64,000 nucleotides of DNA from a virus, in the IMG/VR virus record IMGVR_UViG_3300037485_001872, positions 62,001 to 126,000 of that record. One strand, given 5' to 3'. Numbering within the stretch: position 1 is the stretch's first letter; every line of letters starts with the position of its first letter. A model generated the notes under the pieces. It did not search any database, was not told the DNA's origin, and worked only from the letters and a program-made list of their open reading frames with translations. The position numbers were made by a program, and so were the translations under genes. This document shows positions 28,901 through 34,400 of the stretch, in pieces.

Positions 28901-28910
28901 TGCAAGTCAT
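13986..28910 (-). CDS. Giant polyvalent virion-type protein, 4974 aa, with ART, zincin and radical SAM domains
   Basis: One uninterrupted 14.9-kb frame in the position of the injected cargo proteins of crAss-like phages. Domains from the N-terminus: ADP-ribosyltransferase of the polyvalent type (HGTGRTFDNFD, GHGIYFTS, closing YVVFDDKAI; about 75-355); a second ART-like segment (YHYTTTKNL, STTTS, GEQE; about 463-600); zincin HEVAHLHQ near 643; a polyvalent domain with AHWDEPNVLVHLR, EELQSDW and WTNGEQQFERW (about 1030-1260); two tandem zincin units (HELQHAIQ near 1633, HEVSHAIQ near 1987); a Rossmann-like region and radical SAM domain with CLFNCAFC near 2633; degenerate zincin EEVAHIIIEAH near 3335; long helical regions; and a hydrophobic helix near 4817. 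Function in the virion is inferred from context. No RNA polymerase motif was found. Confidence 0.85.
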   Translation of the reverse strand: MTCIIKRDKKGVISKVYNYLSAQIPSFQATPTAESTSPEVLINYFKDLFKKFTPNEVISTDVNEMNRIIAEHSAYLAQVEAFHGTGRTFDNFDMSKVGEGQGGSVFGHGIYFTSLKNIADNYAKEMADTEIQDISIGKWKIYEKGVVVGYKNAKNETQRRLVDELTIAEIDLKNEFNKNASVKEEIKNIIRDFIKDSQKELEYGNDVEYQQKAIDEAQTLLNETIKTKLTNSGVVYKVALHEGKTPDQYDFLDWYQKLTPTQAAKIAKQGKKEGINTSGLASPQYTAAEIYSELQKQFRGLDGSAKAASEFLLRAGIDGIQYPPDSLGTGVTDNISKERNYVVFDDKAITIKEQLKFNAPSTFGGERITLENFRQYIDALKQGVKLSPSDLIDLRNVVDENFTREQNKLYDRWQNKELTYDQVEPGKGEFAKPLRTEQMAFHKLLNVQDNPYGLEGDINAPTTYHYTTTKNLASILDSNIIVGDEGEYPGVSTTTSDQFDHPELTTTRWYLPDGSPVTFADGGVRIDLDLQKLKENTKIEKGSEEIGTFIGEQELKIGGDAGIENTLVYIKSIQLDATKMEPSVFNKLKAQAEAMGIPVVTKLNFDRKFDTYELKTPVGVVYGMYFDGKIYLNPEKLSNETTLHEVAHLHQALLKEAAKDGNKQAQAILERGNELLTPIAQQWQNALDEKYAEAVGSTITMNIGGVPTEVRPIAAEVVNGFYSPLEKLISESKVEKIPAKQWLDKFGKGSEAEWVGLNAWLKEQNRSVTKAEIQQFLKDNRVQVVEVVKGSLTLKEAEEFNKQKAALQQQIRDRVSPAAEAIQEKVTRIRREMDEWTGSYSQSGYAQLGEDLREAGEEMEATYQQEFGDIYKKLEELDAKISGNELDTEAWVRSERTSPIGNIVEFKNAGWRIEKRGDKDFHVYKPGGMKLDMRLYPETLTEAKDQITEYFKEQKEVKWGAHTEKGARQNYREILVVLPKQAPMTRNEFMVASNNNGILFGSPERVEEEYNKYLEDIGTDISKSKNFSSAHWDEPNVLVHLRMDTRTDINGASTLFLEELQSDWGQKYNAQNITADKAALSPEQLSEIRTRWEDSQKEYAKLINLSEYLNSSATEDRIKVLSETSLATRLEMIQQRHDEKMLDFNNRKDDAHFFNHTSRQAFADTLIKAEIIAYERQLNVNSEAILNFNQNKEDYNALFDNNFNIKSKIPTAPFITSTPQWVKLAFKVALKEAVKQGVDSISWTNGEQQFERWGSEKIQWQKATERNKERNEERQTLVNDLYNKYGNGWEDKLTPEERAQYSSINDKPKYTPLEGWSINIKEQVGGTAFENTDVDNLMLSANNVVVKTKEQLAAVVDKVLSRERNEAQKQKLIDRLWNRMQTEESGVSMPRREGMNAFYGNPVKGTLGTVGEVAKSVFKQTPTTTKFEDDNALLAASYIEEKPNGNFSIWNGIAREWNNKNGKDIEYTKDEATKIVEELNSISPSIYKIDITPELQNEVKQGIPLFQIIGEKGAKGLENATAVLENLSVAQKLEELGKTPKEILLATGWEKGVEGKWKYEIADGTLKISTNGEYTLSQVLNNSELFKAYPQLKDMKVTISIDPRVRNNSWYIPETNSIEINVKEERLIFGDLIHELQHAIQFIEFFAKGGNTEIVLENLNKIFTKEQLNEIENLRVQENVLREMSYIVELLDDITEKKLNKIFKADFLIKEDLVISEELAKQIEEEWDNLPERLRIKMEIAAREDYMDVLYALDEYLNPIRDRISEFSPYNLYQKLAGEVEARNVTYRNIFTPEARRNRLLSKTEDVVREQQLILLEVLGGKHNIPLFQIVGEQGAKNLNVLNSLFNQAKELEIQGASPQQIENKTGWFKEEGQWKYFSNELLQEFNIKKGLDTSPGKEYTLDQVLENTSLFTLYPQLKNINVHFYKKSEADTANGSYSNGLIRISSREQNIGESGVGNNGGEVRNIINNIESGDLNGSKYYALTLIHEVSHAIQEIENFPRGGNSDTIFNEAKKIIGNSSNKLGEVRDAIAIYLKNNSPSVNESNILSAAQYELDYFFNTNKTDAKYLNYSLLFGEVEARLVADILNHKFAGVDLSNISYTELKKEYTDVHNIMTQFVVRNSQTQLSDLATATGMDLNNPVYARAAEESPEQHLERLVDEVRANLIGKYGAKELDNLSNDKGFLQQLKDWLSTIYEWVAKQFGLKDASSEELANMPLGEFISRSTGAILKGEYFQYLAPQEVDVYDHQDANAERLLEVSFKGEGGNVWKYKIENAGDVLRELAKYKNTFLDPSYIFEKINKIEDFLGKITSDRLSPIDSYAQVSSMNQDRLDLFRAAYEAQPVMSIAQEHARQLALAVVNGDVKAMQQEIAYFNTFRGDNVREKLQEANTYFSKETTRPNFKIEGLSSFEKNTSLTPSSTFKDTKGFPTYTEALAAHDGLNQKNIYVNQNPSKDNADKVLTIQVSSQYILDRQREGNVTEQGQIFDDYFDKVYSKVEGYDRSVDFMEVPFWIAAVNNSVGKDMDMYVMRDPEETLNFIQQAGYKKVMLSVLDANLSTAQTLVKDNPSINFMLGGYIPNLSSKFNTTNASTFDTMEDGVLEAGYDFKDGYKYDVFKGMEIIPRLKMSEGCLFNCAFCTVVKKIEKITKENIDEQVENISKLNAKYIYLDDKTFGQADNYTYLEDVYQRVKEQQPGFKGFIIQTTSATVKKIDSNPGFWQKAGIALVEIGVESNNDSVMRGMSKPNSERLNAEAVQIIRKNGMKFIPNLIIGFEKETAATYENTIKFLKDNADVISHANIYNLAVYEGTALDDMMNVTVEADRNENMLEKSFHSNPQLHAEYFKKMYKTVEDMIDANKIAPTPQVASELFSEIAANPHIQSNEDANGIFQNVFSEKFKKFFGDWTTPSTNEDIEKQLENVPVEKLHPTAKALILSTAAKMKSPSLYFKGIDGKTGVNAHPDVEGIFAATTYEMAKEYDRGSGVDFYLVDSPKVETVRVETNVPFSVARQNETTEINAAKADVVFLSTFDAAGKRETQVVIKNPKVKISGKANPLVNKGGEPKLFYRTPEGKVFTNFADALNNTNIGSIEMGFISTDDIMITTNPDVFDIATADLVVMNNQYKLENPDSFLKVAAIDSNSNPKSISGFINKYLRQGLIAPNKKQMPNGEFKLAGKGELAINSIVSAAILSDEALADLGREGMTLSNDGTFTLNQKDESVIEIPTKDGGVKQVSISDLEKGKIDADLDGVHDVLFNLSYQKSTPFKGVPISKQEQDLLKSKLLGLLNKMGISVVSITEYTAKYKVRTGTDLSVNALVDLANGVVALSDNATLQDLTEEVAHIIIEAHPNQQEIRDLLKEIENTPEWETFSGEYYQKYSELYEGEELEEAVRREILGKILLNNILEGFANTAGNPSLFQKLIAIINSFINRIQAHLNVGHRTALQEYMDMATRIALNEDSEFLDRNVLKQSSLVLYSVNNTVVNTLDVTRRRLLGELEVAKQHIQSNQRILQKLKDSGAQTLKSDIRRLNAAIAKIGTNTATLNKAFADDTLTEEVKLEALNNSLNEVDEFHAVQVIASMNEAQITNLSNKLRIYKKTPGAAFNFGDQSQYRYLTTVALPQLDRLIALFKTFPNQPNVNKDKLVAQLEQQTIEIHRIQGEAYLQENKDVEQIVDRTLMGLNLPDSSTESGVVTKENIKASFDAVQRDVNVLQKVFGQLEHAPNIFLNLLGKIVANNNMLANLATLKIINPLIAYAEKNNWNITRFKSLRESSVSNYLISVIRSQDFDNAEKKMIEDAYEANLTDEKKEEIAKAKRYPVETDLTDEGLDKFLKAKNDWYEENLERPMVAKYYQDKENLYTEAGVGNELRVFLANLASRKAEILEKYRVSGSVDYSKIEEEDQYNLSRIVSDRKARKSFFNAETGEEKTGVDLEIANQLRKLDEIVQTKMNNKVAQSLFSKNFSELRPSEVVKVQEAKKKTIKNEFFSAVRDIESTDGSQAAFKFLMANGGLNFSDAYWNAITANTTKMVDRVDAIRLNDSRITPEHSRTMKASMDELEELLNSKKEILRQFTSANSPAEIEYDLMGELTKKNIIEKEDRIQELFLDVNTILSKYEEKIEDPFSYSENTTNEAYTKALADSGKPESEFLLLHMTEENKSRVRRFTSALKNVQRGGENLKAYEDYFDRKYGVNSSDDVRSLLTNRGMEELVADYSRERVTSYFKRFAPMGYDALLINLKDGTYSTTKLLDDLEAAKATAYAPTNILHNLAISTRFEWVEEGEDLRNPDYKTDSEFGFKQPKISKWRNDEYFRRFNPDANGQATTNLEEFTMLQKLKAVTKDAHIKYEEEGRNINKIPQVRRGKYERIQNASWDAIKNSVKDVIYNREDEKDYGEQVEGQDTDIRIIPKYYLRDLDDMEDVSNDFIYSYAVLQNAANTFEQRINSIADVSVIQNKLLNSKFDKGKAPASTNVAEAYREAMDAYFYGRRLSAKSSITLQNGKEVDVSRMAVHFNNLIKKAALGFSPTIAITSALVSNIQLAIYNRVGLYINTNSSRWAGGELSKLLPEYTTEIGKVNKQNKLYKLGETFGVHEIATKTKSAGYNRILRSLNDSPYAFMEMAATPHANIVMLSVLDDFRLVGDKFLTYEEFKLRADNANIDSKALLFKWNTLRKDSLYNLLENREGIMQLSEATENAIGKEYADALLSRVQSKIISTNNTIDSKTSADDKSAASRHFMMQFFTNFKDWFTLGVQKRFKRKHLNLRQGIEEEGHYITFKHFISDLTSLAYKDGLTKAISSIKSNYRSLSKTEQANLKLIALDVAAFTILTMLGMLVMAAADDDKNKHNWAIQYLSFIYFRTTSEVGSSQAPTGFLNVIDIIKSPIMAGNTMSQLFTVKDWTSDPVTSGTWEGYPKVARLLLRNTYYKHYMDLRNADAVREKTSFYRMLNSEVLISVQKPSKLEKEKLKKEALDNNINTIDKTGGI
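20340..21345 (-). other. Radical SAM domain inside the giant protein
   Basis: Residues about 2520-2860. The [4Fe-4S] ligand motif is EGCLFNCAFCTVV (CX3CX2C), with IYLDDKTFGQ, ALVEIGVESNNDSVMRGM and FIPNLIIGFEKET in the order of the partial TIM barrel of B12-type radical SAM enzymes. The preceding 100 residues (VMLSVLDANLSTAQTL, NFMLGGYIPN) look like a Rossmann domain in the place of a cobalamin-binding domain, but no DxHxxG is seen. All three Cys are present, so it could be active. Confidence 0.85.
27850..28690 (-). other. ADP-ribosyltransferase-like domain of the giant protein
   Basis: Residues about 75-355 start AFHGTGRTFDNFDMSKVGEG and continue GSVFGHGIYFTS, ending RNYVVFDDKAITIKE. This is the H-Y type pattern of ART domains found in phage polyvalent proteins. 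Substrates of these domains are not known. Confidence 0.75.
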
Positions 28911-28917
28911 ATATTTT

Positions 28918-29244
28918 TTAACATGTTGAACATTCTTCCTGAGTGAAGCCTGTAATTACCACTGTATTTCCCTTAATTAGGGCATTTAAATCTAAATCAA
29001 TAATATTGTGTCCATCAAGACGTTTAACTTCAAACACCTTACTACGGCCTGAATGACCCATCCATTTAGCTATATAATATTGTTCTGCGGATTTTTTTAG
29101 GATGATGAAAACATCCCCCACTCCCCAAAACTCATTAATTTCAATAATTGTTTTATTGTTTTTTTGAAGAGCTGAAGCAGTTATCTTCGCTCTTTTAGCT
29201 CCATTATAAGAAGGAGAACTACTATCAGGCCAAATCCAATCCAT
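28918..29244 (-). CDS. Hypothetical protein, 108 aa
   Basis: A small protein (MDWIWPDSSSPSYNGAKRAK...) of predicted beta-rich character, ending in EECSTC. No family is recognised. It has its own -7 box directly upstream and sits 7 nt before the 4974-aa gene, with which it is probably co-transcribed. The segment EFWGVGDVFIILKKSAEQYY resembles a small barrel fold, but this cannot be decided by eye. Confidence 0.65.
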   Translation of the reverse strand: MDWIWPDSSSPSYNGAKRAKITASALQKNNKTIIEINEFWGVGDVFIILKKSAEQYYIAKWMGHSGRSKVFEVKRLDGHNIIDLDLNALIKGNTVVITGFTQEECSTC

Positions 29245-29255
29245 TATATTTTTTA

Positions 29256-29263
29256 CAAATATA
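29256..29263 (-). promoter_or_regulatory. -7 promoter box on the minus strand
   Basis: The reverse complement of CAAATATA reads TATATTTG, followed by a 12-nt AT-rich leader before the ATG at 29244. No good -33 TTTG at 19-20 bp is seen. It could drive the 108-aa and 4974-aa genes. Confidence 0.6.
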
Positions 29264-29303
29264 CGAAAATTTTATGAAAGTTCCTAGATAATAAAAGTAA
29301 ATA

Positions 29304-31451
29304 TTATCCGCAGTGGTCTATTGTTTGTTCAATATTTTGACGCTCTGTTTCTGTGTAAAGTGGTGTACTTTTAAAAGAGGAAAATGCAGAGGATTTTAAT
29401 GTGGCATCTTTGGCAGAATAGTCTTCATTAACAGATACATTTTTATCAATAACGTTATATGTAGAATCATTGATACCAACTAATGGGGTGTAATGTGCTA
29501 TATTAGCTGTAGTTTCTATCTTCTCATAAACCCTACCATCAAGTCTTACAAAATCATCTTGTATATTCTCTATATTAATAATAGGGCTACCTATGGTTCC
29601 AGAAAATTTTCCTTTATATTCTCTCACTAGTTTTGGGTTATTTACATAGAATGAACGTAAAAATGGTGTTGTTGGACTCGCTGCTATTTCCTTTGGCTCA
29701 AAGATGTTTTCCAGATTTTTATTTATTATACTATAATTTTTTAAATCATTTAAATCAGAAACGGTTTTTATTTCTGCTATTGTAATGGGGTCATTATTTT
29801 TTAATACAATCTCACCATTTTCAATTTCAAATGCTTTACTTAAAATATCATTCCCCACCATTCTTTGGTAGAAGTCTGAAATAAATTCTCCTGTTAAATA
29901 TGTTACATCCCCAGTAAATTCTGAATAGTTATTAAATTCTTGCTTAACATCCACTTTATTTTGGGTGCTACTAAGTGGGTGGCCAAATAAAAGTTTATAT
30001 ATCACCATCTCAGGGGTGATGTTATTTAAAGAGGCTTTTTCATTTAAATACCTCTTAACATCTTCTCCTGCATTTTTTGCCTTATTTGGTCTAAATGTAT
30101 TTGTACCGTCATAAGCTGTTGGGTAGTATGCTACATCTGGTAGGATTGATGGGTCTTCTTCCACCATCACCATTAATTCATTAAATAACTCTTCTTGAGG
30201 TATTCTATCAATGAGTTGATACACATCATCTTTCACCTGTAGAAGGGAAGATATTTCAAATGTTTCTATGGCCGACTCTGTAGTTTTATTTACCACTAAA
30301 GATAGGTCTGATGTTTCTATCACCTTTGTCTTTTCTACAGGAGAAATAGAGAAGTACTCGTCATATATTTGACTAAAATTGTCAACATCTTCACTTGTAG
30401 GGGCTACACTTAAATTGGTTGTAAATTCAACTAGGGCATTTAAAAACTCTAAGGTTTGTGGTTGTGTTTTAGACTCCTGTACTTCTACTAAGTCAGAAAG
30501 GTTTATTCCCATTAGAAGAGACTCTTTGGAAATGTCTTCTAATATGGTGGCCACTTCCTTTGGATATGCATCCCACACTTCTGGTGATATTCTTAATAAG
30601 GTGTTAAAGTGTTTAATAATCATAGCATTACTCATGCCTGTCTTTAAAACACTCTCCAATAGATTACGGGTACTATCCACCACTTGTTTTTCATTTATTA
30701 AATAAGGAACCTTTTGTAGCTTTGAGTATTTCTCATATAATGATTTTGCATATGTAGCATCGGAATTATACTTATCTATTATAGATTGAAATGGGAGTGT
30801 TTGCACTACATCGCTGAATTGTTCTTCAGTTACACCTATTAAATAATTTTCTAGTTCCTTTTCTACTAAATAAGGATTTAAATGAGTTGTCTTACCAATG
30901 GGTGAAACTGAGTCTGTAGTGCTTAATACTTCTAATGAAGGTGAAAATTGGATATTAGGTGTCCTATCTAATTTTTTAATGACATTATAAATCTGTTCCC
31001 GTAAAGTTGGTGTAGTGATAATAACATCAATTTCACTATTGGTGTAAAGTTTAGATGCTATTAAGCTTTGTTTAGTGGGTTTAAAAACACCATTTGAAAT
31101 AAAAGCTGTTTTAAGTAGTGTGGAAAGCTGTGATAGGGATGTGATGGGAAGTCCTAAAACACTATTCTGTACCTCCACTATTTCTTTACTAGAAAGTCCT
31201 TGTTTTGCTGAGGAATTTTGTACATAATCTAACACTGTTTGGGCGTAATATTCCCCATTAGCATCTTTTTGTACATTATTATGAATAGTGGTAAATTCTG
31301 GGGTGTAGGAAATAGCAAAGTATTCGAGTGCTTTTTCTTCCTCACCCAATATGCTGAGTAAGTTTTTATATAATAAGGAATCTTCTCCATTTGGGGCATC
31401 TACGGATGTTATTTTTCCATCCACTCGCATTATCTGACAACTTATTGACAT
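29304..31451 (-). CDS. Virion cargo-type protein, 715 aa
   Basis: The N-terminus (MSISCQIMRVDGKITSVDAP, then NGEDSLLYKNLLSILGEEEK and YFAISYTPEF) looks like a short domain that begins several large polyvalent proteins in Bacteroidota phages; the 4974-aa neighbour starts in a similar way (MTCIIKRDKKGVISKVYNYL). The rest is mostly helical with no catalytic motif I can identify; residues about 120-165 (LKTAFISNGVFKPTKQSLIA) are relatively conserved in style. It lies in the run of giant proteins after the muzzle-type gene and is therefore likely packaged in the virion. The exact role is unknown. Confidence 0.65.
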   Translation of the reverse strand: MSISCQIMRVDGKITSVDAPNGEDSLLYKNLLSILGEEEKALEYFAISYTPEFTTIHNNVQKDANGEYYAQTVLDYVQNSSAKQGLSSKEIVEVQNSVLGLPITSLSQLSTLLKTAFISNGVFKPTKQSLIASKLYTNSEIDVIITTPTLREQIYNVIKKLDRTPNIQFSPSLEVLSTTDSVSPIGKTTHLNPYLVEKELENYLIGVTEEQFSDVVQTLPFQSIIDKYNSDATYAKSLYEKYSKLQKVPYLINEKQVVDSTRNLLESVLKTGMSNAMIIKHFNTLLRISPEVWDAYPKEVATILEDISKESLLMGINLSDLVEVQESKTQPQTLEFLNALVEFTTNLSVAPTSEDVDNFSQIYDEYFSISPVEKTKVIETSDLSLVVNKTTESAIETFEISSLLQVKDDVYQLIDRIPQEELFNELMVMVEEDPSILPDVAYYPTAYDGTNTFRPNKAKNAGEDVKRYLNEKASLNNITPEMVIYKLLFGHPLSSTQNKVDVKQEFNNYSEFTGDVTYLTGEFISDFYQRMVGNDILSKAFEIENGEIVLKNNDPITIAEIKTVSDLNDLKNYSIINKNLENIFEPKEIAASPTTPFLRSFYVNNPKLVREYKGKFSGTIGSPIINIENIQDDFVRLDGRVYEKIETTANIAHYTPLVGINDSTYNVIDKNVSVNEDYSAKDATLKSSAFSSFKSTPLYTETERQNIEQTIDHCG

Positions 31452-31455
31452 ATTG

Positions 31456-34400
31456 TTATTTCTTTTTACGTGTTTTACATTTTTTACTCAACTCTTCATT
31501 TGCGGCCTTAGTATTCTCTTGTGTTGGAGTTGACACTACATCGGGAGCTACATCTACAATTGATGGTTTCATTTTTCCAATGTAGTCCATTGAAAGTCCT
31601 CCAAAAATAGGAATTGTTTTGTCTATGTTCATGAATTTATCTAGAACGTCTTTAGAGTTCACAAATCCTCCTATGGTGTTTTCTCCTTCTGAGCTTCTAA
31701 TTATTATAGTGGCATTTAGTTTTGCTGTTTTCTTGATTTGCTCGAAAATAGCTTCTTTTTGTTCCACTGTAACTCCCGCTTCTAAACTAACTATTATAGT
31801 GTCGTGAGATGAATAATCATAATCTTCCCCTCTGGCTGTCACTAAATTAACTTTAGAACCCACTGCATCTAGAACTTTTTGTCCTAAAGCATTAGCTTCC
31901 TGTGAAATATCTACACCAGTTACTTTATGTTGTTTTTTCTCAATTAGTATTGGAGAAAGTGGAATGGCTCCTGAACCTATAAATACAACATTACCTTTCA
32001 TAAAACGGGTTTCTTTTTGTAAAGTTTCTACATAGTCAGCATAATATTCAAAATCTTCTAGTGTTTTAGTTCCCGCAATTATTTCATTTGCAAAAGCTAC
32101 TTCTCTATCATAGTCTTCTTGGTTTAGGTTTTGTAATAATTGGGGTGTTTCTTTGAGGGATTGTTCTACTGCCTTAACTTTCTTAAAAGCCAATATCTTT
32201 TTGCGACCTAATTCAACGTGTGATGCCATTCTATGTTGTCCATCATGGAAAAATCCGCTATAAATTACAGGTGGCAATTCTTCCCCTCTTTTTAATAGTT
32301 TCACCATATCATTGACTCTATCCATGTGTTCTAAATCACCATCGTAATCATCAACTAATTTATCTTTGTCGATTTTAGTATTGACAGAAACATAAGTTAA
32401 TTCATATTGACCACTAAATTTATTAGAGCTGTTATCAGCATAAGCCCCCATTCTGTCGTATATTTTAGTCAAATCTTCCGCAGAAACAACTTCACCTAAT
32501 TTAATGCCACCCCATTCGCTTCTAATATCTTCCTTCACATCTCCTACACCAACACCAACACTACCTGCTTGGGGTGTTTCTTTGAGGGATTGTTCTAAAA
32601 TTACATCAACTTGTTCACCTCCGACTACAAGTGTAGCTACTTTTTTACCATAAAAAGGAGATGACTTATCTGTTCCTTCACGAATTTCAGTAACTCTTAC
32701 TGGAATATTTTCCTTTCCTTGTGATTCTTTTATTGCTTGTATTAACTCTAATGCACTTTCATTTTCTTCGGATTTTAAATCTATGCCTAAATTTTCTACT
32801 GCTTCTTCAAACGTGTTAAAACCCTTATCATTTTGTTCTCTACTCTCTCCTTGTTTATTTGTAGTTTGTGTTTTAAATTTAGTTGTTTTTACACCATTTT
32901 TTTCTGTTGTAGTTACAACCACCTTAACCATTTTACCCGAGCCATCATTTACAGTTTTATATGGTTTTTCCAATTTACTTCCCACATCTCCCCCTACACC
33001 AACACTACCTACTTCTTCTTCGGTTTTACCTTGTTCTTTGGGTAACAGTAAATCTTCTACAGTTTTTACTAATTCAGGATTAGTGTCGTCTAATTTTGCT
33101 TTGTGGTATGCTTCCGAAACATCTCTTGCAGATTTATATTCATCTCCAAATTTATCTTGAAAATCATCAAACCAAGCAATATCTAAATTACCTAATGCAG
33201 TCCCTGTACTTTCAATATCTTTTAATGTATTATTAGATACCTCATTTGTAGTAGCATCTTCTCCCCCTACACCTACACTCCCTGCTTTTGGTAAAGCTGT
33301 TGCTTGACTTTTTGGGGCTTCAAGTAAAGGTGTAGCTTGACTTTTTAGTTGAGAAAGTATAGATAATTCGTTGCTGTACTTAGTAATTTCATCAAATGCT
33401 CTTTTGGGTTGTTCAAGTAATAATGTAAGTGTATCTCCTAAGTTATTTGTACCTCTTAACCAACCTATATAAGTACCTTTATCTAAATTTTCAGTAAATT
33501 TGGGAATACCTACCACCTCTGCAAAATAATCTAATATAATTTGAGTTGCTGTAGTTCTTGTATTAACTTGGGAATCAGGTAGTGAATTTCTTCTTATATC
33601 TACATCGGATACTTTTACTTCTTGGGTAGGGACTACTGGTTGAGCTTCTTCATCCACTCCTTCAAATAGTTCCACCTCCTCATTCGGCTCCCCAAAATCT
33701 AGTACAACCTTTGGTGAATGAAAAACATCCCCACGTAAATCTAAATGTATACTTGCATTTTCAATTAAAGTTTGTTCCATATCTGTTTCTGGTAAAAGCC
33801 AGTCCGACAAAGATACGAATTTATTTACATTAGACAATAAAGATTTTATTTTATCAATCTTTGCTTTATTAAGGTTTCCTGAAGTGATTTGTAGGGGCTG
33901 AACATCAATACCATTTCTCATTAATAAGAGATTTAGATTAGATGCTTTTTCAGCCTCTTCCACTTGTGTATTCATAATAGCATCCACTTCTCCTGAAACA
34001 TCTATCACTGTAGGTATTAGATTAACAGGGTAGGCTACATTCATTCCATTAAATGTAAACACAATAATGGCCACTCTTTTATTATCATATTTACCTTTCT
34101 TATTAGCTTGCACAGATTTTATAAAAGAGGAAACATCTACTTTTGAATCATTTTTTAGATGTACTTTTCCATTCTCAATAAACCCTATATCTACAACATT
34201 TTTTACAGTGTCCTGAGTGAAGGGGTTATTTTGAATAGTTAACGTTCCGTCCTGATTAATTGTAGCATCTAATACAGGGTGTCCTATATACACATGTTGT
34301 ACTGTGACTGTAGTGTTTAAGTCCACCATATCTCCATTACTTGCAAGGAAGGCTTCTGCGGCCTTTTTTCTTATCTCTGATACTCTTTTAAACACCTCAC

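Noticed and set aside
13986-28910. Many plus-strand frames of 60-200 codons opposite the giant gene.
   Set aside because: They are shadows of the giant minus-strand frame: no promoters, start sites or recognisable motifs, and biased composition.
32335-32360. DDYDGD in the 2354-aa protein resembles the DxDGD motif of crAss RNA polymerase.
   Set aside because: It lies just before the ParB-like core, no second polymerase barrel motifs are nearby, and the spacing does not fit.
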